Shown piece by piece: positions 1-6,325 of a stretch of DNA of 10,549 bases (the stretch's first letter is position 1; every line of letters starts with the position of its first letter). The notes beneath the pieces are model-generated. The model saw nothing but the letters and a program-made list of their open reading frames with translations, was not told where the DNA came from and did no database searches. The stretch comes from Acidimicrobiaceae bacterium. GTDB taxonomy: Bacteria; Actinomycetota; Acidimicrobiia; Acidimicrobiales; Ilumatobacteraceae. Location of the stretch: NCBI GenBank assembly GCA_006515795.1, contig VFMC01000219.1, positions 1-10,549 of the forward strand, read 5' to 3'. Both the position numbers and the translations under genes were made by a program.

Positions 1-552
1 GTCGCCGCGGCGATGACCAGCGACACCGTGCTGATCGACGTCGTCGCCAAGGTGGCACCCGGCATCGACGTGCTCTTCCTCGACACCGGCTACCACTTCC
101 CCGAGACGCTGGCGACGGTGGATGCAGTCGCCGAGCGCTACCCGGTGCGCCTGGTCGTGGCGCCGGCTCCACCGATCGGTGACGAGCAGTTCCTCAGCGA
201 TCCCGACGGGTGCTGTCACCGGCGCAAGGTCGTACCGCTCGACGAAGGTCTCGCCGGCCGGCTCGGCTGGATCAGCGGCGTCCGGCGCAGCGACTCGCCC
301 GTTCGGGCCGACACGCCGTTCGTGCACCTCGACAAGCGGGGCCTGGTGAAGGTGAACCCGCTCGCGGCATGGACCGACGCCGATCTGCTGACCTACGCGG
401 CACTTCACGCGGTCCCCTTGAACCCGCTGCTCGCCGAGGGATATCCGTCGATCGGCTGCTGGCCGTGCACCCGCAAGCCCGCCGACGGTGAGGACGCCCG
501 GGCCGGCCGGTGGTCGGCGCACGCCAAGACGGAGTGTGGGCTGCACCTGTGA
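1..552 (+). CDS. cysH: Assimilatory adenylyl-sulfate (APS) reductase, 3' part of gene
   Basis: The product reduces activated sulfate to sulfite in the cytoplasm, for cysteine synthesis. The frame is open from base 1. The first ATG (base 13) lies inside the conserved core, just before the FLDTGYHFPET segment, so the real start and the N-terminal PP-loop part are off-window. Counting from that ATG, there is a Cys-Cys pair at residues 67-68 (CCHRRK), a CxxC at 149-152 (GCWPCTR) and the C-terminal ECGLH with Cys175. The two cysteine pairs are the known ligands of a [4Fe-4S] cluster, which separates APS reductases of plant and actinobacterial type from the cluster-free PAPS reductase of E. coli. 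Cys175 is the catalytic cysteine. The GVRR and NPLAAWTD segments are also typical. The stop overlaps the start of cysD by four bases (GTGA). Identity is very sure; APS rather than PAPS as substrate is inferred from the cysteines and the missing APS kinase. Confidence 0.95.
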   Translation, partial: VAAAMTSDTVLIDVVAKVAPGIDVLFLDTGYHFPETLATVDAVAERYPVRLVVAPAPPIGDEQFLSDPDGCCHRRKVVPLDEGLAGRLGWISGVRRSDSPVRADTPFVHLDKRGLVKVNPLAAWTDADLLTYAALHAVPLNPLLAEGYPSIGCWPCTRKPADGEDARAGRWSAHAKTECGLHL

Positions 553-1523
553 TCAGCGCCATCGACCTTACTCACGATGCCGGGCAGTCGGGTCGCGCCG
601 AGCCCCTGCACCGTCGCCACGACCGGGCAGCCGACCAGCGCCTGGCCGAGCTCGAAGCCCATGCGATCTTCGTGATCCGCGAGGTGGCCGCCGAGTGCGA
701 GCGCCCGGTGCTGCTGTTCTCCGGCGGCAAGGACTCGGTCGTGATGCTGCACCTGGCGCGCCTCGCGTTCGAGCCCGGCGTGATCCCGTTCCCCGTCATG
801 CACGTCGACACAGGTCACAACTTCCCAGAGGTGATCGAGTTCCGCGATGCGCTCGTGGCCGAGTTCGGCGTGCGGCTGGTGGTGGCCGGCGTGCAGGACG
901 CGATCGACCAAGGTCGCGTGCCCGATCCGGGCCCGACCGGATCGCGGAACCGGTTGCAGACCGAACCGCTGCTGCACGAGATCAACCGCAGCTCCTTCGA
1001 TGCCGCGTTCGGCGGAGCCCGCCGCGACGAGGACAAGGCCCGGGCCAAGGAGCGTGTGCTGTCGTTCCGCGATGCCTTCGGACAGTGGGATCCGAAGAAC
1101 CAGCGGCCGGAGCTGTGGCGGCTGTACAACGCCCGCGTGCGCCCCGGCGAGCACCTCCGCGCGTTCCCGTTGAGCGACTGGACCGAGCTCGACATCTGGC
1201 GCTACATCGCGGTCAACGACGTCGACCTTCCGGCGATGTACTACTCGCATCGTCGTGAGGTCGTCGAGCGCGACGGCATGTTGCTGGCGACCGGTCCGTT
1301 CACGCCCCCGGCGGCCGGGGAGCTGGCGTTCGAGGAGACCGTGCGCTACCGCACTGTCGGCGACATGACCTGCACCGGTGCCGTGCGATCACCGGCCACC
1401 GACGCATGGGGGGTGCTGGCCGAGATCGAGCAGAGCCGCATCACCGAGCGCGGCGCAACCCGAGCCGACGACCGCTTCTCCGAAGCGGCGATGGAGGATC
1501 GAAAGCGCGAGGGGTACTTCTGA
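549..1523 (+). CDS. cysD: Sulfate adenylyltransferase subunit 2 (ATP sulfurylase small subunit)
   Basis: CysD adenylates sulfate with ATP to give APS; GTP hydrolysis by its partner CysN drives the reaction. With the GTG start at 549 the protein has 324 residues, close to the family length (302 in E. coli). This start overlaps the cysH stop in GTGA, the usual sign of translational coupling. An in-frame GTG at 510 is possible but would lie deeper inside cysH. The PP-loop SGGKDS is at residues 58-63. Further family blocks are FPVMHVDTGHNFPE, FGGARRDEDKARAKER, the WDPKNQRPELW segment, the PLSDWTELDIW segment, and the C-terminal end in KREGYF. The stop TGA at 1521-1523 overlaps the cysN ATG by one base. 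The C-terminal part is intact, and nothing suggests a broken gene. Identity is certain from the motifs and the cysH-cysD-cysN order. Confidence 0.97.
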   Translation: MISAIDLTHDAGQSGRAEPLHRRHDRAADQRLAELEAHAIFVIREVAAECERPVLLFSGGKDSVVMLHLARLAFEPGVIPFPVMHVDTGHNFPEVIEFRDALVAEFGVRLVVAGVQDAIDQGRVPDPGPTGSRNRLQTEPLLHEINRSSFDAAFGGARRDEDKARAKERVLSFRDAFGQWDPKNQRPELWRLYNARVRPGEHLRAFPLSDWTELDIWRYIAVNDVDLPAMYYSHRREVVERDGMLLATGPFTPPAAGELAFEETVRYRTVGDMTCTGAVRSPATDAWGVLAEIEQSRITERGATRADDRFSEAAMEDRKREGYF

Positions 1524-2776
1524 TGGAGCTGCTCCGCTTCGCGACCGCCGGCTCGGTCGACGACGGCAAGAGCACCCTCATCGGTCGTTTGCTGCACGAC
1601 ACGAAAGCTCTCTTCGACGATGTGATCGACGCGGTCGCGGCCACCACGGCGCGGCGCGGCGGCGAGGGACTCGACCTCGCGCTCGTCACCGACGGACTGC
1701 GCGCCGAACGCGAACAGGGCATCACGATCGATGTGGCGTACCGCTACTTCGCCACGCCATTGCGATCGTTCATCATCGCCGACACGCCGGGCCACGTGCA
1801 GTACACGCGCAACATGGTGACGGGCGCATCGACGAGCGACGTCGCCGTCATCCTGGTCGATGCGCGACATGGCCTGCGCGAGCAATCCCATCGCCATGCG
1901 GCTCTGTCGGCCCTGCTCGGCATCGACCACCTCGTGCTGGCCGTCAACAAGATGGACCTCGTCGACTGGTCGCAGGCCAGGTTCCACGAGATCACGGCCG
2001 AGTTCGCCGTGCTCGCCGCCAAGCTCGGAGTCAGCATGGTGATGCCGATCCCACTGTGCGCGCTGGACGGCGGCAACGTGGTTGACCCGTCGCCGCACAC
2101 GCCGTGGTACCAGGGACCCAGCCTGCTCGAGCACCTCGAAACGCTGCCGGTGCCGGAGCGCGCTCACGGGCACCTGCGGCTGCCGGTCCAACTCGTCATC
2201 AAACCGGTCCTCGGCAGCGGTGGCGGCAGCGGCGCCGGCGCGCTCGCGGAGCGTCGGTGGTACGCCGGATCGTTGGCCGGCGGCACGCCCGCCGTCGGCG
2301 ACGAGGTGGTCGTGTTGCCATCGGGCACCCGCAGCCGCATCGCCGCGGTCGAGGGCCACGCACCGGCGGTGCGCATCCAGTTGGAGGACGAGCTCGATGT
2401 GAGCCGTGGCGACCTGATCGCTTCCGCACACCTGCGCCCGACCGTCGAGCCGCATCTGGTCGCGCAGGTTGCCTGGATGAACGACAAGCCGCTGCGGGCC
2501 GGCAGCCACGTGCTGATCAAGCACGCCACCCGTACGGTGAAGGCCGTGGCCACCGTGGTGCACGACAAGCTCGACGTCACCACCCTCGTCGCCGACATCG
2601 ACGCGACCGAGCTGCAGCTCAACGAGATCGGCACGGTCACGTTCCTCACGGCACTTCCCCTGCCGGTCGATCCCTATCGCGTCAACCGCACGATGGGCAG
2701 CTTCATCGTGATCGACGAGGTCACCAACGCCACTGTCGGGGCCGGCATGGTGGGCGCCGGTTCGGTGTCGTCGTGA
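1523..2776 (+). CDS. cysN: Sulfate adenylyltransferase subunit 1 (GTPase subunit of ATP sulfurylase)
   Basis: CysN is the regulatory GTPase that couples GTP hydrolysis to APS formation by CysD. The ATG at 1523 overlaps the cysD stop (TGATG) and has a GAGGGG ribosome site about nine bases upstream. In the 417-residue product the G1 loop GSVDDGKS is at 10-17, the switch region ITIDVAYRYF near 67-76, G3 DTPGH at 87-91, G4 NKMD at 142-145 and a G5-like PLCALDGGNV at about 177-186. EF-Tu-like beta-barrel domains follow. The protein ends without a C-terminal APS kinase (CysC) domain, unlike the fused CysNC of mycobacteria, and is somewhat shorter than the 475-residue E. coli protein. Lack of the kinase agrees with the APS-type CysH upstream. 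A Gly/Ser/Ala-rich stretch near residues 230-245 (GSGGGSGAGA) probably is a flexible loop between domains. Confidence 0.96.
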   Translation: MELLRFATAGSVDDGKSTLIGRLLHDTKALFDDVIDAVAATTARRGGEGLDLALVTDGLRAEREQGITIDVAYRYFATPLRSFIIADTPGHVQYTRNMVTGASTSDVAVILVDARHGLREQSHRHAALSALLGIDHLVLAVNKMDLVDWSQARFHEITAEFAVLAAKLGVSMVMPIPLCALDGGNVVDPSPHTPWYQGPSLLEHLETLPVPERAHGHLRLPVQLVIKPVLGSGGGSGAGALAERRWYAGSLAGGTPAVGDEVVVLPSGTRSRIAAVEGHAPAVRIQLEDELDVSRGDLIASAHLRPTVEPHLVAQVAWMNDKPLRAGSHVLIKHATRTVKAVATVVHDKLDVTTLVADIDATELQLNEIGTVTFLTALPLPVDPYRVNRTMGSFIVIDEVTNATVGAGMVGAGSVSS

Positions 2777-3526
2777 CCATGGTCGATGGCGCGGTGCGGG
2801 TGTTCATCGTCGGGGCACCCCGAGCTGCTCACCCTGAAGGCGGCGCGACTCGTCGCCACGGCCGACGTCGTGCTGTACGACCGTCTCGTGTCAACCGAGA
2901 TCCTCGCGCTGGCATCGCCGCATGCCGAACTGATCGACGTCGGCAAGCGTCCCGGCGGCAGTCACACCCAAGACGTGCTCAACGAGTTGCTCGTCGCCGT
3001 CGCCGAGCCAGGTCGTCGCGTCGTCCGGTTGAAGGGTGGCGATCCGTTCTTGTTCGGTCGCGGTGGTGAGGAGGTGGAGGTGCTCGCCCGCCACGGGATC
3101 GCCAGCGAGGTGGTGCCGGGCATCTCCTCGGCACTCGCCGGGCCCGCCGCGGCGGGTATCCCCGTCACGCATCGTCAGGTCGCCCGGGCGGTCACCATCG
3201 TCACGGGCCACGAGGCACTGTCGAGCGATCCCGTGAACTGGGCCGCGGTCGCCGATCTGGGCGGCACCCTGGTGCTGTTGATGGCCATCGAGCGTCGCCA
3301 CGAGATCGTCGAGCGGTTGTGCGCGGCAGGTTTCGACGAGCACACCCCGGTCGCCGTGGTGATGGATGCGACCACGCCGCGCCAGCGGGTCTGGTGCGGT
3401 ACCCTGCGCGCCCTTGCCGCTGCCGACGTTGCTTCGCCGGCGGTCATCGTGATCGGCGCGGTGGCCGCGTTCGCGGACCACGCCGAGGCACTCGTCGCCG
3501 CGCACTCGCAACCGTCCGGCGGCTGA
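2773..3526 (+). pseudogene. cobA: Uroporphyrinogen-III C-methyltransferase, frameshifted at the SAM-binding loop
   Basis: The enzyme methylates uroporphyrinogen III twice with SAM to give precorrin-2, the branch point to siroheme and cobalamin. The natural start is GTG 2773, overlapping the cysN stop in GTGA. This frame gives MTMVDGAVRVFIVGA, matching the family N-terminus, but leaves it after base 2817. Family similarity resumes at 2819 in another frame with PELLTLKAARL. One base (2818) stands where the normal VGAGPGDPELLT sequence needs twelve, so 11 bases are missing and the GxGPGD loop that contacts SAM is lost. From there to the stop everything is intact: DVGKRPGG, VVRLKGGDPFLFGRGGEE, VPGISSALAGPAAAG, VTGHE. 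The 246-residue open frame from ATG 2786 would give a protein with a nonsense N-terminus (MARCGCSSSG). Either a real lesion or an assembly error; coding quality downstream looks like a gene still under selection. Confidence 0.85.
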
Positions 3527-3527
3527 C

Positions 3528-4082
3528 GTGGCGCAGCTTCCCCGGCAGATCGACGATGGCTACCCGATCGTCGTCCGGCTCAACGGCCGTCGCGTTCTCG
3601 TGGTGGGCGGCGGTCCGGTCGCACTGCGCAAGGTCGGCGCGCTGCTTGCTGCCGGCGCCTCGATCACGGTCGTCTCGCCAGAGTTCGTCGGGGGCTTCGA
3701 GTCGCTCAGCGGGGTGGAGCAGGTGCGGCGGTGCTACGAGCCAGCCGATCTCGACTCCGCTTGGCTGGTGGTGGCCGCCACGAACGATCCGGTGGTGCAG
3801 CAGCGCATCTTCGACGACGGAGAGCGGGCGGGCGTGTGGGTGAACGCCGTCGACGATCCAGAACGCTGCTCGTTCATCCTTCCGGCGATCGAGCGGCGCG
3901 GCCCGGTCATCGTGGCCGTTTCCACGCAGGGCCGCAGCCCTACCCTCGCCGGTCAGCTCCGCGATCACCTCGCCGGGTGCCTCCCCGACGACGTCGCCGA
4001 GCTGGCCGAACGGATGAGCGACCAGCGTCGCCAGATCCAGGCCCGCGGTTCCGTGGGCGATGGACGGCCGATCGCGGGCTAG
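3528..4082 (+). CDS. Precorrin-2 dehydrogenase / sirohydrochlorin ferrochelatase (CysG N-terminal domain type)
   Basis: This protein (184 residues) oxidises precorrin-2 to sirohydrochlorin with NAD and may insert iron to give siroheme, like Met8p, SirC or the N-terminal half of CysG. A Rossmann nucleotide-binding motif VVGGGPVALRK lies at 25-35 after the first strand. VVAATNDP is at 81-88, the NAVDDPERCSF block, whose aspartate is implicated in catalysis in this family, at 106-116, and VAVSTQGRSPTLAGQLR at 129-145. The start is GTG 3528, one base after the cobA stop, so translation is probably coupled. The methyltransferase half of CysG is encoded separately by the preceding cobA, a common actinobacterial arrangement. 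The dimerisation/chelatase helical part at the C-terminus is short, so ferrochelatase activity is less sure than the dehydrogenase. It is the last gene of the sulfate operon and probably supplies siroheme to a sulfite reductase outside the window. Confidence 0.92.
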   Translation: MAQLPRQIDDGYPIVVRLNGRRVLVVGGGPVALRKVGALLAAGASITVVSPEFVGGFESLSGVEQVRRCYEPADLDSAWLVVAATNDPVVQQRIFDDGERAGVWVNAVDDPERCSFILPAIERRGPVIVAVSTQGRSPTLAGQLRDHLAGCLPDDVAELAERMSDQRRQIQARGSVGDGRPIAG

Positions 4083-4086
4083 CCTG

Positions 4087-4104
4087 TACAAGTCACATAC
4101 AAGT
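4087..4104. repeat. Two TACAAGT copies 11 bp apart upstream of icd
   Basis: TACAAGT occurs at 4087-4093 and again at 4098-4104, one DNA helical turn apart, in the 63-bp gap between the siroheme gene and icd. The region is less GC-rich than its surroundings. It could be a regulator site or part of the icd promoter. A TANNNT hexamer (TAGCCT, 4080-4085) overlaps the upstream stop but has no convincing -35 partner. Function unknown. Confidence 0.4.
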
Positions 4105-4127
4105 TCGTCGCGTCGAGTCGGCGACGT

Positions 4128-4136
4128 GGAAAGAGG
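4128..4136 (+). promoter_or_regulatory. Ribosome binding site of icd
   Basis: GGAAAGAGG stands nine bases before ATG 4146 and supports that start. It is preceded by a small possible stem-loop (CGTCGC 4106-4111 with GCGACG 4121-4126) without a T-run. Confidence 0.65.
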
Positions 4137-4145
4137 CTTCCCGAG

Positions 4146-5369
4146 ATGGCGAGCAGCAAGATCAAGGTCGACAACCCGATCGTCGAGATGGACGGCGACG
4201 AGATGACCCGCATCATCTGGCAGTTCATCAAGGACAAGTTGATCCTGCCGTACCTCGACATCGAGCTCGACTACTACGACCTCGGCATCGAGCACCGCGA
4301 CGCCACCGATGATCAGGTCACCATCGACTCGGCCAACGCAACCAAGCGGCACGGCGTGGCCGTGAAATGCGCCACGATCACGCCCGACGAAGCCCGCGTC
4401 GAGGAGTTCGGCCTGAAGAAGATGTGGAAGAGCCCCAACGGCACCATCCGCAACATCCTCGGTGGCGTCATCTTCCGTGAGCCGATCGTCATCTCCAACA
4501 TCCCACGCCTCGTGCCAGGCTGGACCAAGCCGATCGTCATCGGCCGTCATGCTCACGGCGATCAGTACAAGGCCACCGACTTCAAGGTTCCAGGCGCGGG
4601 AACGGTGATGATGACCTACGTGCCGGCCGATGGCAGCGCACCGGTCGAGATGAAGATCGCCGACTACGGCCCCGACGGTGGCGTGGCGATGGGCATGTAC
4701 AACTTCAACGACTCGATCCGCGACTTCGCCAGAGCTTCGCTGCGCTACGGGCTGATCCGCAACTACCCCGTGTACCTCAGCACGAAGAACACGATCCTGA
4801 AGGCGTACGACGGCTCGTTCAAAGACATCTTCCAGGAGGTGTACGAGACCGAGTTCAAGGTCGAGATGGATGCAGCCGGCCTCACATACGAGCACCGCCT
4901 CATCGACGACATGGTGGCATGCGCGATGAAGTGGGAGGGCGGCTACGTCTGGGCCTGCAAGAACTACGACGGCGATGTGCAGAGCGACACCGTCGCCCAG
5001 GGGTACGGGTCACTGGGGCTGATGACCAGCGTGCTGATGACTCCCGACGGCAAGACGGTCGAGGCCGAGGCGGCCCACGGCACTGTCACGCGCCACTACC
5101 GCGAGCACCAGAAGGGCAACAAGACCTCGACCAACCCGATCGCTTCGATCTACGCGTGGACCCAGGGCCTCACCTATCGCGGCCGGATCGACGGCAACAA
5201 CGAGCTGGTCGGGTTCGCCGAGGCGCTCGAGCAGGTGTGCATCCAAGCGGTCGAGGCCGGTGAGATGACCAAGGACCTCGCCTTGCTGATCGGCCGCGAC
5301 GCGCCGTGGCTCACCACGGAGGACTTCCTCGACGCACTCGATCGTCGCCTTCAGGCAGCGATGAGCTGA
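4146..5369 (+). CDS. icd: NADP-dependent isocitrate dehydrogenase, homodimeric eukaryote-like type
   Basis: This TCA-cycle enzyme oxidises isocitrate to 2-oxoglutarate, making NADPH. The 407-residue protein belongs to the eukaryote-like type II class (as human IDH1 and mycobacterial Icd1), not the E. coli class. Key residues fit human IDH1 numbering plus two: substrate residues in KSPNGTIRN at 95-103 (Ser96, Asn98, Arg102), Arg111, Arg134 and Tyr141 in IGRHAHGDQY, Lys214; metal ligands Asp254, Asp277 and Asp281; NADP segment HGTVTRH at 311-317 and Asn330. All are present, so the enzyme should be active. Human IDH1 has Phe where this protein has His137 (RHAHGD against RHAFGD), a mild oddity. 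The start ATG 4146 has a good ribosome site. The gene is separated from the sulfate operon by 63 bp and probably has its own promoter. It converges with the methyltransferase gene, with 21 bp between the stops. Confidence 0.97.
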   Translation: MASSKIKVDNPIVEMDGDEMTRIIWQFIKDKLILPYLDIELDYYDLGIEHRDATDDQVTIDSANATKRHGVAVKCATITPDEARVEEFGLKKMWKSPNGTIRNILGGVIFREPIVISNIPRLVPGWTKPIVIGRHAHGDQYKATDFKVPGAGTVMMTYVPADGSAPVEMKIADYGPDGGVAMGMYNFNDSIRDFARASLRYGLIRNYPVYLSTKNTILKAYDGSFKDIFQEVYETEFKVEMDAAGLTYEHRLIDDMVACAMKWEGGYVWACKNYDGDVQSDTVAQGYGSLGLMTSVLMTPDGKTVEAEAAHGTVTRHYREHQKGNKTSTNPIASIYAWTQGLTYRGRIDGNNELVGFAEALEQVCIQAVEAGEMTKDLALLIGRDAPWLTTEDFLDALDRRLQAAMS

Positions 5370-5390
5370 ACCGGATCAGCGCGGCGACGA

Positions 5391-6170
5391 TCAGTCGAAC
5401 GACCTACGGGCGAGGAACGAGTAGCCGTACACCTCGAAGGCTCGCGCCTTCTCCTCGCCGCGGGCGCCGCCGAACGTGTCCACCGCGTCGCCGATCGCGA
5501 CGTCGACGAAACCCGACTCCTCGATCATCTTCTGCCAGCCCGCACGGGGCAGCCCACCGGCAATTCAACCGGTCCACAAGTCGACGTCGCGCAGCGCGTC
5601 GGGTGGCACCGGGCGACCGTTGGCGATGTCGGCGAACTGCATCCAGCCACCCGGCCTGAGCACTCTGCGGATCTCGTCGAAGACGGCGCGCTTGTCGGCA
5701 CAAAGGTTGATCACGCCGTTGGAGATGACCGCGTCGGCCCAGCCGTCCGCCACCGGGAGTTGCTCGGCAAGGCCGTCGCTGAAGCTGACGTGATCGAGGC
5801 CGAGGCCGGCTGCGGTCCGGCGCGACTTGTCGAGCATCTCGTCGGTCATGTCGATGCCGATGACCCGTCCTTCGGTGCCGACCTGACCGGCGGCGATGAA
5901 CGAGTCGAACCCGGCTCCGGAACCGACGTCGACCACGCGCTCGCCTGGCGCCAGCCGACGCAACGCGAAGGGGTTCCCGACACCGGCGAACGACTCGACG
6001 GCGCGGTCGGGCAGGGCTTCGACGGCGGTCGTCTCGTAGCCGAGGATTGCGGCGAGGGGCCGGCCGGTGTGGAAGTGGAAGCTGGACTGCGGCTCGACGG
6101 CGACCTCGCGGTACTTCAGGCGGACCTGATCACGCAGCACCTCAGGATCGATCATCAAGTCGTCGGTCAT
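5391..6170 (-). CDS. SAM-dependent methyltransferase, ArsM-like, with in-frame TGA (candidate selenoprotein)
   Basis: Class I methyltransferase fold: SAM motif VVDVGSGAGFDSF near residues 79-91, the acidic VIGIDMTDEML block, the SNGVINLCADK block and IRRVLRPGGWMQFADI. These resemble ArsM-type arsenite methyltransferases, although the first ArsM cysteines near the N-terminus are absent, so the substrate is open. Translation to the first stop gives 201 residues ending in DVDLWTG. That stop is TGA at 5567-5565. Reading on in the same frame gives IAGGLPRAGWQKMIEESGF and later ARAFEVYGYSFLARR, 57 residues to TGA 5393-5391, as expected for the family C-terminus. In ArsM-like proteins the residue at the TGA is the conserved Cys of the C-(I/V)-(A/G)-G motif. 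The full product would have 259 residues with the TGA as residue 202. The ATG at 6170 has AGGGGGA seven bases upstream; a TTG at 6176 is less likely. Alternatives: nonsense mutation or sequence error. Confidence 0.8.
5532..5563 (-). promoter_or_regulatory. Candidate bacterial SECIS-like stem-loop just after the in-frame TGA
   Basis: On the mRNA (minus strand) a stem-loop begins one base after the UGA. A lower stem pairs UUGCCG (5563-5558) with UGGCAG (5537-5532), including two G-U pairs. A 7-base bulge on the 5' side follows, then an upper stem GCCC (5550-5547) with GGGC (5541-5538), and a 5-base loop CGUGC. The second loop base is G, 19 bases after the UGA. Small apical loop, a G in its first two positions and this distance agree with the general bacterial SECIS pattern. 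GC-rich RNA folds readily, so this is supportive only. Confidence 0.4.
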
Positions 6171-6177
6171 CAGCAAA

Positions 6178-6184
6178 TCCCCCT
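6178..6184 (-). promoter_or_regulatory. Ribosome binding site of the methyltransferase gene
   Basis: On the minus strand AGGGGGA lies seven bases before ATG 6170. It decides for this ATG over the TTG at 6176, which would sit too close to the site. Confidence 0.7.
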
Positions 6185-6212
6185 AGATCGGGCAATCCAG
6201 AACTGCGGGAAA

Positions 6213-6218
6213 ATGGTA
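6213..6218 (-). promoter_or_regulatory. Possible -10 element of the methyltransferase gene
   Basis: TACCAT on the minus strand fits the TANNNT pattern of actinobacterial -10 elements and would give a leader of about 35 bases that includes the ribosome site. No clear -35 was found. It overlaps one arm of the palindrome at 6214-6229. Confidence 0.35.
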
Positions 6219-6229
6219 CACCCGTACCA
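6214..6229. promoter_or_regulatory. Perfect 16-bp palindrome, probable operator, in the divergent region
   Basis: TGGTACACCCGTACCA: arms TGGTAC and GTACCA (6 bp each) around ACCC. It lies in the 155-bp region (6171-6325) between the divergent methyltransferase and acetyltransferase genes and covers the likely -10 of the methyltransferase. A dimeric repressor bound here would block that promoter. No regulator gene is adjacent in the window. Confidence 0.5.
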
Positions 6230-6312
6230 GCAACAGTTCGACACCGCGACCAGGCCCGGATCACGGTCCTCGCACCGTGCGCGTCGTGTGTGGCACAGCC
6301 GTCGCCTCGGCA

Positions 6313-6318
6313 TAGCTT
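6313..6318 (+). promoter_or_regulatory. Possible -10 element giving a leaderless acetyltransferase mRNA
   Basis: TAGCTT matches TANNNT and ends seven bases before ATG 6326, so transcription would begin at or next to the A of the start codon. No ribosome site is visible before this ATG (CTTCCCG), which agrees with a leaderless message, common in actinobacteria. Confidence 0.4.
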
Positions 6319-6325
6319 CTTCCCG

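Noticed and set aside
2104..3069. 321-codon + frame spanning cysN and cobA
   Set aside because: Mostly Arg/Ala-rich shadow of cysN; only the piece from 2773 to 2817 is meaningful, as the true N-terminus of cobA before its frameshift.
4106..4126. Hairpin CGTCGC/GCGACG before icd as a terminator of the sulfate operon
   Set aside because: Six-bp stem in GC-rich DNA, no T-run, placed in the icd leader; not distinguishable from chance.
5365..5380. Small hairpin GCTGA/TCAGC over the icd stop as a shared terminator
   Set aside because: Only five base pairs with a six-base loop and no T-run on either strand; too weak to call a terminator.
5404..5703. 99-codon minus-strand frame over the methyltransferase C-terminus
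   Set aside because: It is out of frame with the methyltransferase. The real continuation after the TGA is in the same frame as the upstream part and ends at 5391.
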